Source: Solirubrobacterales bacterium (GTDB taxonomy: Bacteria; Actinomycetota; Thermoleophilia; Solirubrobacterales; Solirubrobacteraceae). From it: 58,412 bases of DNA. Within the stretch, counting starts at the first letter, position 1, and each line of letters starts with the position of its first letter. The translations under genes and the position numbers were made by a program. The notes under the pieces are model-generated. The model was given only the letters and a program-made list of their open reading frames with translations, ran no database searches and was not told the DNA's origin. The stretch covers positions 1-58,412 of the forward strand of contig DAIDME010000012.1 of assembly GCA_027449125.1 (NCBI GenBank). Reading direction: 5' to 3'. Shown here in pieces: positions 16,848 to 25,776 of the stretch.

Positions 16848-16875
16848 ACTCAATCGGAGCCGCCTCCGATTGAGT
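16848..16875. promoter_or_regulatory. Perfect palindrome, probable TetR operator
   Basis: ACTCAATCGGAG and CTCCGATTGAGT form a perfect 12-bp inverted repeat around CCGC. It lies between divergent TetR and SDR genes, 33 bases upstream of the chosen TetR start. TetR dimers bind such sites; the assignment rests on symmetry and position. Confidence 0.75.
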
Positions 16876-16966
16876 CCACGCCGGCAACACAGACCCACAG
16901 CTCGTGATGCCCGCCCGCCGGCATCCTCTCTGCCCATCGCAACATCTCGGAGGTAGCAGTCAGATC

Positions 16967-17668
16967 ATGGGAGTCCTCATTGTCTTTGGCTATGGCCCTG
17001 GAATCTCGCATGCGACCGCACAACGATTCGCGCGGGAGGGCTACAGCCTGGCTCTCGTCGCTCGGGACGCGGATGGGCTCGCCAATGGGGTTGCCCGCTT
17101 GGCAGCCGAAGGCATCAAAGCGACGGCCTACCCGTCCGACGCGAGGGATCCGGCGAAGATCCGGGCCACCATCGCGTCAATCCGAGAGGAGCTCGGAACT
17201 GTGTCCGCCGTTCTCTGGACCGCTTTCAGAGGCGGCGTCGTGACAGATGTGCTCGCGACCGAGCCCGAGGACGTCGAAGCAGCGTTCGACGTCGGGGTCA
17301 AGGGCCTGCTGGCGTGCGTACAGGCTGTCCTCGAGGACCTCAAGGCCAGTCCAGCCGCCGCGATCCTGGTCGCCAACGGTGCCCTCGGTGAGCACACCTC
17401 CCAAGCCGACGCGTTCTCGAAGCTGCTCGACAACGACGGAGTCGCGCTTGAGAACGCGGCGAAGTCAAAGCTGGTCGGGCTCATCGCTGAGCGCCTCCGC
17501 GAATTCGAGATCTACGTCGGAGAAGTGACGATCGCCGGATCCATCAAGGGAACAGCGACAGCCACGCCAAACGCGATCGAGCCGGCGACAGTCGCCGACA
17601 CCTTCTGGGCACTCGCGCACAATCGCGACAAAACCCGAACCAGGATCGTGCAGCCCGGCTTCGCATGA
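16967..17668 (+). CDS. SDR-like NAD(P)-binding protein lacking the usual catalytic Tyr
   Basis: The 233-aa protein starts at ATG 16967, preceded by GGAGG at a slightly long distance; the 16904 start lacks a site. It has an N-terminal Rossmann motif (VLIVFGYGPGIS) and LALVARDADG for the cofactor. In the catalytic region, where SDRs carry YxxxK, it reads ALENAAKSKLVGLIAERL, so the Lys is present but the Tyr position is Glu; the Ser strand reads ILVANGALG. It may be a non-classical SDR or a binding protein. It is divergent from a TetR regulator and probably under its control. Confidence 0.8.
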   Translation: MGVLIVFGYGPGISHATAQRFAREGYSLALVARDADGLANGVARLAAEGIKATAYPSDARDPAKIRATIASIREELGTVSAVLWTAFRGGVVTDVLATEPEDVEAAFDVGVKGLLACVQAVLEDLKASPAAAILVANGALGEHTSQADAFSKLLDNDGVALENAAKSKLVGLIAERLREFEIYVGEVTIAGSIKGTATATPNAIEPATVADTFWALAHNRDKTRTRIVQPGFA

Positions 17669-17827
17669 CTCCACAGCCACCATCGCTGGCCCCCGCGCCG
17701 TCGCGAGAGCAGGACAGACTCGCACCGAGGAACCACGTTCTGCGATTCGCCAGAAGTGCGCATCGCTGCGCTCAACGTGCCGGCCCGTCGGGCGAGCTCC
17801 ATTCGCGCCGCGACAGACGGCTGGTTG

Positions 17828-18322
17828 CTACGGGGCGCGGCGCACCGCGACGATCGCGGCGGCGGCCGGTGCGGTCTGGATCTCGCAGGCGACGAGCAGC
17901 GGGTTGCCGAGCAGCGCCTCGCGCACAGGATCGCCGTCCCGCGAGCGACCGGGCGTTAGGTCATCCTTTACGAGGATGCCGCCGGGAGCGAGCATCGAGA
18001 TCGCAAGCGCGGCGGATTGGGCCGCGTCACCGGCGTCGAGAAAGAGGAGGTCGAACGGGCCACGTTCGGGCAGCAGCTCGCGCCAGTCACCGAGCACCAT
18101 CTCCGCGCGCGTGCCCGCGAGTCTCTGCGCCGCCAGCTGGAAGCGCTCGGGGTCGTTCTCGACGGTGATGAAGGTGGCCTCCGGTGGAAGCGCTGCCACC
18201 ATCGCGCTCGCACCATCGCCGTAAGCGGTCCCGAGCTCAGCGATCCGGCCGCGTGGCTTGGCTGCCACCAGCGTGGCCAGCAGCCGGCGCACAGCCTCGA
18301 TCGACGATCCGCCATCGGTCAC
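17828..18322 (-). CDS. Class I SAM-dependent O-methyltransferase-like protein
   Basis: From GTG 18322 the 164-aa product has the SAM-binding glycine-rich loop in IAELGTAYGDGASAMVAALP, an acidic end of strand 2 (FITVENDPER), and FDLLFLDAGDAAQSA followed by LAPGGILVKDDLTPG, matching the catechol O-methyltransferase-like fold (Methyltransf_24). It is shorter than caffeoyl-CoA O-methyltransferases, which are about 220 aa. The frame is open much further upstream, but that part is antisense to the next gene. Substrate unknown. Confidence 0.8.
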   Translation of the reverse strand: MTDGGSSIEAVRRLLATLVAAKPRGRIAELGTAYGDGASAMVAALPPEATFITVENDPERFQLAAQRLAGTRAEMVLGDWRELLPERGPFDLLFLDAGDAAQSAALAISMLAPGGILVKDDLTPGRSRDGDPVREALLGNPLLVACEIQTAPAAAAIVAVRRAP

Positions 18323-18400
18323 GGGCGCGAACGTTACCGAGCGTGACCACGACCGGGATAGACTCGGCGCGGAGCCCGGAGACGGCCGGGACGACGGGCC

Positions 18401-19174
18401 GTGCACCGCACCATGAACGACGAACGACCAGAGCTCAGCGCGGAGCCGACCCAGCCGGGGTTGCGCGGTCGCGTCACCGGCAGCCTGAGGCAGGGGGCTG
18501 CCGCCGCGGCCTCCATCGGCGGACACGGCGCGGCGGAGCTCGGGCAGGCGACGCTGGCGCTCGCGCTCCAGGTCGCACAGACCGGGCTGGGCGGCGAGCG
18601 CGCGCTCGTCGGGCACGTGCTCGGCCTGCATCAGCTGATCCCGGCGAGCCATCTCCACGGCCCGCGGCAGGAGCCGGTGCTCATCTACCTGTTCGCCGAC
18701 GCGATCGCCGTGCGCCCGACGCGCGACGCGCCGATGTCGGCGATCCCGCTGCCCGGGCTGCACATGCTGCTGCCGCCGGTGGCGGTGGCCCGCTGGGTGT
18801 ACAAGGCCGGCCGGGTCGAGCACGCCAACCTGGATCTGGTCAAGGACGCCCAGCGCTTCGCGGACTCACTCGCTCAGTGGACCGTAGACGACTTCGCGCA
18901 GGCCGACTCGGAGCTGGACGTCCACCGCGCTGCGGATCTGCCAGGACCGCTGCGCGTCTACGGACACCTGACCTACGCCCGCGTATCCGTGCCCGTCGAC
19001 GGGCCGCGCCCGCTGCGGCTGAGGAGCGACCTGCCCGCGCCGCCGGGCGCGCTCGAGAAGTTGACCGACCTGTTCTCGCTTGTGACCTGGCCCCACGGCA
19101 TGAGCACGCAGGCGCCGCCAGACGGCCCCGGGGACGCGGCGGGCGAGCCCGCGCCCACCGTCGGCACGGGCTGA
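18401..19174 (+). CDS. Hypothetical protein
   Basis: The 257-aa protein (ATG 18401; ATG 18413 is equally possible) is divergent from the O-methyltransferase with 78 bases between them. It has an Ala/Gly-rich amphipathic N-terminal half (GAAAAASIGGHGAAELGQAT), a central beta-like region (EPVLIYLFADAIAVRPTRDA) and an acidic low-complexity tail (PPDGPGDAAGEPAPTVGTG). No domain is recognised. Codon use and length support a real gene; the role is unknown. Confidence 0.65.
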   Translation: MHRTMNDERPELSAEPTQPGLRGRVTGSLRQGAAAAASIGGHGAAELGQATLALALQVAQTGLGGERALVGHVLGLHQLIPASHLHGPRQEPVLIYLFADAIAVRPTRDAPMSAIPLPGLHMLLPPVAVARWVYKAGRVEHANLDLVKDAQRFADSLAQWTVDDFAQADSELDVHRAADLPGPLRVYGHLTYARVSVPVDGPRPLRLRSDLPAPPGALEKLTDLFSLVTWPHGMSTQAPPDGPGDAAGEPAPTVGTG

Positions 19175-19273
19175 GACCGGCCGGCCGCGAGCACTTCCGC
19201 GTCCGCTTCGCAAGCGGGCGTGCAAGCGGTCAGGATTAAGCGATCACACACGTGGGTATCGCATACTGCGATC

Positions 19274-20533
19274 GTGCCCGACTACCTGAAGCTCGACAAC
19301 AGCCGCACGTCTAGCGGATGGGCGCCGCGCGTGCTGCTGGGCGTCCTCGGGATCGTGCTCGTGATCGTGATACTGGTAGCGGTGCAGCTGGTGCGGGGCA
19401 CGCCCCCGATCAAGGCGAGCGTGGTCATCCCCAACGCCGTCACGGTTCCCGGCACGCCGCCGGCCCTGCCCTGGCCCAAGCACGCGACGGCGGCGGTCGC
19501 GATCGAGGGGGTCGGGACGCTCGGCGGCGTGCGAACCGGCGAATCGAGGTCGCTGGCCAGCGTCGCGAAGCTTTTCACAGCGATGGTGGTGCTCAAGCAG
19601 CACCCGCTGACGCTCGGTCAGAGCGGACCGACGATCACGATCACGCCGGCCGATGCGACGAAGTACCAGGTTGACGTGCGCGACCACGACTCAGTCGTCA
19701 AGGTGGTCGCCGGCGAGCACCTGACCGAGCTGCAGGCGCTGGAGGCGCTGCTGATCCCGTCGGCCGACAACATCGCCCGGCTGCTGGCGAACTGGTCGGA
19801 CACCAGTCATAGCGCGTTCGTGCAGGCGATGAACAGCGAAGCGGCCTCTCTCGGACTGACGCACACGCACCTGGCCGGCCCGTCGGGCCTGAACCCCAAC
19901 AGCGTCAGCACCGCGACCGACCTGGTGAAGGCGGGCGAGGCGGTGATGGCAAACCCGGTGCTGCGCCAGATCGTTGGTATGGCCCAGGTGACACTGCCGG
20001 TCGCGGGCACGCTGTACAACGTGGATGACATGCTCGGCCGCGACGGCATCGTCGGAATCAAGACCGGGTCGACGCCGGCCGCCGGTGGAAACTTCGTGTT
20101 CGCCGCGAACAGCAACGTGAACGGCAACAGGGTGACTGTGGTCGGCGCGATCCTCGGTGCGACCGGGGTACAGGCGCTGCAGAACGCGCTCGACACCGGC
20201 GCGAAGCTGGCGAGCGCCGCCGCGAGGGCGGTGCGCGAGGTCTCCGCGGTGCCGGCCGGCGAGGCGGTCGTGAGCCTGCACGCCCCGTGGGGCCAGACGG
20301 TCGTAGGCCGCACCAGCGGCTCGGCGCCGATCCTCGCCGTCCCGGGCCAGCAGGTGAGCGCGCACGTCGTGCTCGAGCCCGCCGTGGCCGGCGGCAAGCT
20401 TCACCAGATCAAGTCCGGGCAGAGGCTCGGTACGCTCGAACTGCAGGTGCGGGGTCACACCACCAGCCTGCCGATCACCGCCTCGGGCTCGATCTCCGCG
20501 CCCTCACTGACCTACAAGCTCGAGCGTTTCTGA
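19274..20533 (+). CDS. D-alanyl-D-alanine carboxypeptidase (serine peptidase S11)
   Basis: The 419-aa protein from GTG 19274 has a cytoplasmic start, a single membrane anchor near residues 14-38 (VLLGVLGIVLVIVILVAVQL) and an S11 penicillin-binding domain. The active-site motifs are SVAK (near 94-97), SADN and KTGST (near 262). It trims the terminal D-Ala of peptidoglycan stem peptides outside the membrane. The usual upstream part of the family is shorter; here a leader anchor replaces the C-terminal amphipathic helix. It ends 2 bases before the stop of the convergent Clp-N gene. Confidence 0.88.
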   Translation: MPDYLKLDNSRTSSGWAPRVLLGVLGIVLVIVILVAVQLVRGTPPIKASVVIPNAVTVPGTPPALPWPKHATAAVAIEGVGTLGGVRTGESRSLASVAKLFTAMVVLKQHPLTLGQSGPTITITPADATKYQVDVRDHDSVVKVVAGEHLTELQALEALLIPSADNIARLLANWSDTSHSAFVQAMNSEAASLGLTHTHLAGPSGLNPNSVSTATDLVKAGEAVMANPVLRQIVGMAQVTLPVAGTLYNVDDMLGRDGIVGIKTGSTPAAGGNFVFAANSNVNGNRVTVVGAILGATGVQALQNALDTGAKLASAAARAVREVSAVPAGEAVVSLHAPWGQTVVGRTSGSAPILAVPGQQVSAHVVLEPAVAGGKLHQIKSGQRLGTLELQVRGHTTSLPITASGSISAPSLTYKLERF

Positions 20534-20535
20534 GC

Positions 20536-21207
20536 TCAGGCGGCGTCCTGTGCGGTCCCGCTGCCCGACTCCCCGGAGGGGCTCACGTCAGCCTCCACCG
20601 CCGCGAGCAGGTCGCTGAGGCCAAACTCCTCGCGCTGGTCTGCCAGGGCCCGGCCGGCGGCCGCCATCAGCAGCCGGCGCAGGTCGCGATCGGGCCGCGC
20701 GCTGAACTCGGCGGCGGCCATCAATGTGGCCGCCCGGGCTGCCGCTGCAGCCCGGGCCCCTCGGTCACTGCCGGGTGGCGGCAGCACTCGCAGGACCTCG
20801 GCTCTGAGCTGCGCCTGCGTGACGCCAAACTGCGCCAGAACCTCGATCGCCGGCCCGTCGCTCTCGCGCAGCAGGCCGAGCAGGATGTGCTCCGTACCGA
20901 TGTAGTTGTCTCCCAGCGCGAGCGCCTCGCGCAGGGCAAGCTCGAGCACCTTCTTGGCGCGCGGGGTGAACGGGATCTGGTCGCCGGAAGCCGCGGTGGC
21001 GTGCTGACCCACGAGCTCGACCACTTTCGCCCGCGCCTGTTCCAGCGACAGCCCAACGGAGCGGAGCGCGTCCGCGGCCAGCCCGTCAGCCCCGGCCAAG
21101 CCGAGCAGCAGGTGCTCGGTCCCGATGTAGGTGTGTCCAAGCTCCCGTGCCTGCACCTGTGCCAGCACCACCACCTGACGGGCCGGTTCGGTGAAGCGCT
21201 CGAACAC
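20536..21207 (-). CDS. Clp N-terminal domain protein (ClpC-like N domain without ATPase)
   Basis: The 223-aa protein contains two Clp_N repeats: FERFTEPARQVVVLAQVQAR with THYIGTEHLLLGL-like sequence (residues 3-70) and FTPRAKKVLELALREALALG with YIGTEHILLGLLRESDG (79-145). There are no AAA+ modules; a helical tail follows with a third weak repeat (EEFGLSDLLAAVEAD). Such proteins resemble ClpC adaptors or substrate-binding domains and may act in protein quality control. Its promoter should lie in the 50 bases shared with the divergent kinase gene. Confidence 0.88.
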   Translation of the reverse strand: MFERFTEPARQVVVLAQVQARELGHTYIGTEHLLLGLAGADGLAADALRSVGLSLEQARAKVVELVGQHATAASGDQIPFTPRAKKVLELALREALALGDNYIGTEHILLGLLRESDGPAIEVLAQFGVTQAQLRAEVLRVLPPPGSDRGARAAAAARAATLMAAAEFSARPDRDLRRLLMAAAGRALADQREEFGLSDLLAAVEADVSPSGESGSGTAQDAA

Positions 21208-21257
21208 ACAACTAGTATCCCACCGCCTGCAAGGGTGACCGCTAAAGTCGGCCCGGG

Positions 21258-22280
21258 ATGGAGCTGACGCTGCCGGAGAACCTGGTGGCCTATGCCAAGC
21301 CGCGCGGGCGCACGGCGTGGCTCGAGGCGTTGCCGGAGTACGTCGCCGACGCGCGCGTCGGGCTCGGCCTGGACTGGATCGGGGAGCCGTTCCAGCCGGG
21401 CGGGATGACCGCCTGGGTGGCGCCCGTGCGCAGCGCCACCCACGGCTACGCGGTGCTGAAGCTCGCCTGCCGCCACGAGGAGGCCGAGGATGAGGCCGCC
21501 GGGCTCGAGTGCTGGGCTGGCAGCGGCGCCGTGGCGCTGCTGCACGCCGAACAGGTCGACGAGCGCACCGTACTCCTGCTGCTGGAGCGCCTGGTCCCTG
21601 GTGAGTGGCTGCTCCACGAGCCGCCGGCGCGCCAGGATGAGGTGATCGCGGGGCTGCTCACGCGGCTCTGGATCGAGCCACCCGCGCAGCCGTCGTTCCG
21701 GTCGCTCACGACTCTTTGCGACTTCTGGGCAGAGCGCTGCGAGCGCTGGGCGCAGCGCCTGGGGCAAGAGCAGGACGCCGGACGCGCGCCGGGCGGGCCG
21801 GCCGATCCCGGCCTGATCCGCGCCGGCATCGAGCTCTTCAGATCACTGCCACGCGAGCCGGCCGAGCAGCGTCTGCTGTGCACCGACCTGCACGCCGAGA
21901 ACGTCCTCTCCGCACGTCGCGAGCCGTGGCTGATGGTCGACCCCAAGCCCTACGTGGGCGACCCGAGCTTCGACCTGCTGCAGCACATCCTCAATGGCGC
22001 CGCCCGTTTCGGCCGCGAGCCGCGGGCGCTGTGTCGGCGGATGGCGGCGCTGACCGGCCAGGACCCGCGTCGGGTCGAGCTCTGGCTCTTTGCCCGCTGT
22101 GTCGCGGGCGCGCCGCACTGGCCGGAGCTGCTCGAGGTGGCCGCAGCGGTGGCGCCCGCTCAGCGCCGCTCGCCTACCGGTGTCGGCTCGATCGCCTCGG
22201 CCAGCAGCGTCGCCACGTCCGCCACCCGCAGGCCGGCGCCCGTTGACTGCACGCCGTCGTCGAGCATCACCGTGCAGTAG
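21258..22280 (+). CDS. Aminoglycoside/hydroxyurea phosphotransferase-family kinase
   Basis: The 340-aa protein matches the APH(6)/hydroxyurea kinase pattern: MTAWVAPVRSATHGYAVLKL as nucleotide-binding strands, a catalytic loop LLCTDLHAENVLSA (HxDxxxxN-like, Asp near residue 212) and the metal-binding MVDPKPYVGDPSFDLLQHIL. It would phosphorylate a small molecule; resistance should not be assumed from the family alone. The last 120 bases overlap antisense the end of the Fe-S oxidoreductase gene, and the C-terminal tail (SIASASSVATSATRRPAPVD) is low complexity, so its natural stop may have been lost by run-on. Confidence 0.85.
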   Translation: MELTLPENLVAYAKPRGRTAWLEALPEYVADARVGLGLDWIGEPFQPGGMTAWVAPVRSATHGYAVLKLACRHEEAEDEAAGLECWAGSGAVALLHAEQVDERTVLLLLERLVPGEWLLHEPPARQDEVIAGLLTRLWIEPPAQPSFRSLTTLCDFWAERCERWAQRLGQEQDAGRAPGGPADPGLIRAGIELFRSLPREPAEQRLLCTDLHAENVLSARREPWLMVDPKPYVGDPSFDLLQHILNGAARFGREPRALCRRMAALTGQDPRRVELWLFARCVAGAPHWPELLEVAAAVAPAQRRSPTGVGSIASASSVATSATRRPAPVDCTPSSSITVQ

Positions 22281-23977
22281 GGGCAGGCGACCGCCAGCGT
22301 GCCGGCGCCGGTCGCGGCGGCCTCGCGCACGCGCTCTGAGTTGATCGGGCTGGCGCGCTCCTCCATCCACATGTGCGCGCCGCCGGCGCCGCAGCAGAAG
22401 GTCTCTCGGCCCGATCGCGCCATCGGCAGCGCGGTGCCGACCGCGCCGACCAGCGTCCGCGGCGCCTCGAGCACGTCGTTGTGGCGCGCCAGGTAGCAGG
22501 AGTCGTGGTAGGTCACCATCAGCTGCTCGTCGCGCACAGGCAGCAGGCGTCCCTCGGCGACCAGGCGCGCCAGGAGCTCTGAGTGGTGCACGACCTCGTA
22601 GTCGCCGCCGAAGTCGGGGTACTCGTTGGCCAGCGTGTTGAAGCAGTGCGGGCAGTTGGCGATGATCTTGCGCACCCCCGCGCCGTTCAGCGTCTCGATG
22701 TTCTGCTCGGCCAGGGCCTGAAAGACGTATTCGTTACCCATGCGCCGGGCCGGGTCGCCGGTGCAGGACTCGCGCGGGCCGAGGATCGCGAAGTCGACCC
22801 CGGCGGCGCTGAGCAGCCTGGCGGTGGCCTGCGCGCTGATGCGGGCGCGCTCGTCAAAGGAGGAGGCGCAGCCGACCCAGTAGAGGTACTCGGGCGCGGG
22901 CTCCCCGGGCTCGAGCACACGCACGTCGAGGCCCTCGGCCCAGTCGGCGCGCTGGGATTGCTGGCGCCCCCAGGGGTTGCCGGCGCGCTCGACGTCGCGC
23001 AGCATCGGCTCGGCCTCCGCCGGGAAGCGCGACTCCACCATCACGAGGTGGCGGCGCAGGTCGACGATGTGGTCGACGTGCTCGATCGAGACGGGGCACG
23101 CCTGGATGCAGGCGCCGCAGGTGACGCAGTCCCAGACCGACTCCTCGGGTACCGCGCCCGGCACCAGCGCGGCCTCGCGGGCGCCATCCGAGCTGTCGAA
23201 GAGCTGGTCGCGCAGCCCCATGATCACGAGTTTGGGCGAGAGCAGCTTGCCGGTCTGGTTGGCCGGGCAGGCGTCCTGGCAGCGGCCACATTCGGTGCAG
23301 GAGAAGGCGTCCAGGACCTGCTTCCAGGTGAGGTCGGCGGCGCTGCCGGCGCCGAAGCGCAGGTCCTCCTCGCGCTCACCCTCGCCGGGCTCGAAGCGCA
23401 GCGGCTCGAGGCGACCGCGCCGCGCCGTGCGGCCGAACCAGACGTTGATCGCGGCGGTGGCGATGTGCAGGTGCTTCGTGTACGGCAGGTAGGCGAGGAA
23501 GGCGAGGATCGTGCCGACGTGCACCCAGACGAACACGCGCTCCAGCACACGCGCGGTCTGGCCGTGGTCGAAGAGGCGCGAGAGCAGGCGCGAGACCGGC
23601 GACCACGCCGCCGGCCACTCGTTGAGCCCCAGGGCGATCCGGGCTGCGTGCCAGCAGAGCAGCGAGATCACGATCGTCGCGATCATCAGGAGAATCAGGT
23701 CGGCCTCACCGCTGTGGCTGCCCTCGAAGCGCTTGGGTCGCACGACCTTGCGCACGTAGAACGCCGAGGCCACGCCCAGCAGCACCAGCACGCAGAAGGC
23801 GTCGACCATCAGCGCGTACCAGCCCTGCGCCCCCAGCCACGGGAGCGTCTGGTGCCGATCGACGATCCCGATCATCGCGATCAGGATCGTCGGCGCCAGG
23901 ACCAGGAAGCCCCAGAAGACGAAGGCGTGCATCAGCCCCGGCCAGAAGCGCTCAAGCAGCTTGCGCTGGCCGAGCAC
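22160..23977 (-). CDS. Membrane-bound Fe-S oxidoreductase (DgcB/HdrD-like), ETF partner
   Basis: The 605-aa frame has several N-terminal membrane segments (AFVFWGFLVLAPTILIAMIG; ALMVDAFCVLVLLGVASAFY; ILLMIATIVISLLCWHAARI), two [4Fe-4S] motifs (CTECGRCQDACP near residue 225 and CVTCGACIQACP near 280) and two CCG domains (including CCGAGGAHMWMEERA) of heterodisulfide-reductase type. In dimethylglycine catabolism such proteins (DgcB) are thought to pass electrons from ETF to quinone. It follows EtfA on the same strand. The frame stays open to about 24145 with an N-terminus like YEALALAAALAASG, but no ATG/GTG/TTG lies in that extension above the GTG at 23977, so the true start is unresolved. Confidence 0.88.
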   Translation of the reverse strand: MLGQRKLLERFWPGLMHAFVFWGFLVLAPTILIAMIGIVDRHQTLPWLGAQGWYALMVDAFCVLVLLGVASAFYVRKVVRPKRFEGSHSGEADLILLMIATIVISLLCWHAARIALGLNEWPAAWSPVSRLLSRLFDHGQTARVLERVFVWVHVGTILAFLAYLPYTKHLHIATAAINVWFGRTARRGRLEPLRFEPGEGEREEDLRFGAGSAADLTWKQVLDAFSCTECGRCQDACPANQTGKLLSPKLVIMGLRDQLFDSSDGAREAALVPGAVPEESVWDCVTCGACIQACPVSIEHVDHIVDLRRHLVMVESRFPAEAEPMLRDVERAGNPWGRQQSQRADWAEGLDVRVLEPGEPAPEYLYWVGCASSFDERARISAQATARLLSAAGVDFAILGPRESCTGDPARRMGNEYVFQALAEQNIETLNGAGVRKIIANCPHCFNTLANEYPDFGGDYEVVHHSELLARLVAEGRLLPVRDEQLMVTYHDSCYLARHNDVLEAPRTLVGAVGTALPMARSGRETFCCGAGGAHMWMEERASPINSERVREAAATGAGTLAVACPYCTVMLDDGVQSTGAGLRVADVATLLAEAIEPTPVGERR

Positions 23978-24135
23978 GATCGTCAGCTCGTTGCGCGCCC
24001 GGGCGGCGTCGTTCCCGGAACGGTCGGTCGGCTTGGCGGCGCGTACGAGCGCGGTCAGCCGCGCGGCGCGTCGGCCCGCGAGCGTCCCGCTGGCCGCGAG
24101 CGCCGCGGCCAGCGCCAGCGCCTCATACGGCGAGA

Positions 24136-25014
24136 CTATGCGCCCCTCACCTTCCGGATCTCCGCGGAGATCGCCGGGAGCACCGCGTGCACGTCGCCGA
24201 TCACGCCGTAATCGGCGTGGGCGAAGATCGATGCCTCGCCGTCGGAGTTGATCGCGAGCAGCTTCTTCGCGCCCTTGCAGCCGGCCATGTGCTGGGTGGC
24301 GCCGCTGATTCCGCAGGCGATGTAGATCTCCGGCGCGACCTTGGTCCCGGTCTGGCCGACCTGATCGGTGTGCGGCCGCCAGCCGGCGGAGGTCACCGCG
24401 CGCGAGCAGCCGACGGCGCCGCCGAGCAGCCCGGCGAGCTCCTCGACCACCGCGAAGCCCTCGGCCGAGCCGACGCCGCGGCCCCCGGAGACCACGACGC
24501 TCGCCTCCTCCAGCGTGACGCCGCCGCTGCTCGCGCCGACCCGCTCGGTCGGCGCGAGCGCCAGAGCGTGGTGGGAGGCCGGCACTACCTCGGGCGTGAC
24601 GCCGGCCGGCGCGGCGCCGACGGCGTGCGGCGCGACCGTGATGAGCAGCGTGCCGCCGCGCAAGAGCGCCTGCTCGAGCAGGCTGCCGCCCCAGCGCACG
24701 CGCGTCACCGTGGGCGGGTCGCCGGGTGTGAAGGCGGTGGTGTTGGCCGACAGCGGCTCGTCGAGGATCGCGGCCGCGTGGGCCATAACCTCGTTGCCGC
24801 GCTCGGTTCCGGGCGCGATCACGGCCCGGGGCGAGCGGGCGGTGACGAGGTCTGCGACCGTCTGGCCCCAGGAGGCCGGGGCGTAGGGCCCGTCGATCGT
24901 GAAGGCGGTGGGCTCCGCGTCCGCGCCGGTCGCCTGCCCTAGCGAGCGCGCGAAGGCGAGCGCCTGCAGCGAGAGCTCGTCGCCGGCATCCCGCATCAGC
25001 ACGAGCACGCTCAT
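24136..25014 (-). CDS. etfA: Electron transfer flavoprotein alpha subunit
   Basis: The 292-aa protein carries the FAD-binding ETF alpha C-terminal domain: VVSGGRGVGS, then VGQTGTKVAPEIYIACGISG and ATQHMAGCKGAKKLLAINSD, the signature of the family, and ends GVIGDVHAVLPAISAEIRKV. The N-terminal domain is the nucleotide-binding-like fold (VLVLMRDAGDELSLQALAFA). With EtfB it would accept electrons from the dimethylglycine dehydrogenase-like flavoprotein upstream. Its start lies directly beside the EtfB stop. Confidence 0.95.
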   Translation of the reverse strand: MSVLVLMRDAGDELSLQALAFARSLGQATGADAEPTAFTIDGPYAPASWGQTVADLVTARSPRAVIAPGTERGNEVMAHAAAILDEPLSANTTAFTPGDPPTVTRVRWGGSLLEQALLRGGTLLITVAPHAVGAAPAGVTPEVVPASHHALALAPTERVGASSGGVTLEEASVVVSGGRGVGSAEGFAVVEELAGLLGGAVGCSRAVTSAGWRPHTDQVGQTGTKVAPEIYIACGISGATQHMAGCKGAKKLLAINSDGEASIFAHADYGVIGDVHAVLPAISAEIRKVRGA

Positions 25015-25770
25015 CTAGAGCACCCCCAGCTCGGCCAGGACCTCGACCACCGCGGGTGCGGCCTCGGGCCCCCGGCCGAGGATCTTCACCTGCTTGCCGG
25101 AGTCGGGCGGCAGCTCAAGCCTGGTCATCTCCAGTCGGGCGGCCGGGCGCTCCGGGCTCGACGCCTCGAGTGGCTTGCGCTTGGCGCGCAGCCGGCCCGG
25201 CACCGACGGGTAGCGCGGCAGGTTGATGCCCTCCTTGACCGCGACCACGGACGGCAGCGGCGCGTCGTAGACGTCGCGGCCACCGGGGACCTCCTGCTCG
25301 CAGCGGGCACGCCCGCCGGCGATCGTGATCGCCTTCACGCCGGTCACGCACGGCAGGCCGAGCGCGTGCGCCACGCGGACCGCCACCTGGTAGTTGCCGG
25401 CGTCGGCGGACTCGTTGCCGAACAGGATCAGGTCGGGCGGCTGCGCGTCTGCGCGGATCGCCGTGACGATCGCGGCCGCGGTGGCCTGCGGGTCCCACTC
25501 CTCACCGTCGGTGAGCAGGTGCAGCGCCCGGTCGGCGCCGATCGCCATCATGTCGCGCAGCTGCTCCTCGGACTCAGACGGACCGAGCGTCAGCACTGTC
25601 ACCGAGCCGCCCTCACGCTCGACGATCTGCACCGCCTCCTCGACCGCGCACTCCTCGTGCGGGCTGACGGTGAAGCCGAGGTGCCGGGTGGAGATCGCGC
25701 GCTGGTCGTCGGTCAGCGTGATCCGCCCGCCGGTCATAGGCACGCGCTTGACACATGCGTACACATGCAT
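25015..25770 (-). CDS. etfB: Electron transfer flavoprotein beta subunit
   Basis: The 251-aa protein begins MHVYACVKRVPMTGGRITLT and has the ETF beta pattern: FTVSPHEECAVEEAVQIVER, LGPSESEEQLRDMMAIGADR and PDLILFGNESADAGNYQVAV, with a central GLPCVTGVKAITI. It binds AMP or FAD and docks with EtfA. The start lies 6 bases after the dehydrogenase stop, so the four genes from 28305 to 22160 form one operon. Confidence 0.95.
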   Translation of the reverse strand: MHVYACVKRVPMTGGRITLTDDQRAISTRHLGFTVSPHEECAVEEAVQIVEREGGSVTVLTLGPSESEEQLRDMMAIGADRALHLLTDGEEWDPQATAAAIVTAIRADAQPPDLILFGNESADAGNYQVAVRVAHALGLPCVTGVKAITIAGGRARCEQEVPGGRDVYDAPLPSVVAVKEGINLPRYPSVPGRLRAKRKPLEASSPERPAARLEMTRLELPPDSGKQVKILGRGPEAAPAVVEVLAELGVL

Positions 25771-25776
25771 GCGCGG

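Noticed and set aside
22583-24211. Long plus-strand open frame (542 codons) opposite the Fe-S oxidoreductase
   Set aside because: It is antisense to a clearly conserved gene, rich in Ala/Arg/Gly/Val with no motif; an effect of GC-rich codon use.
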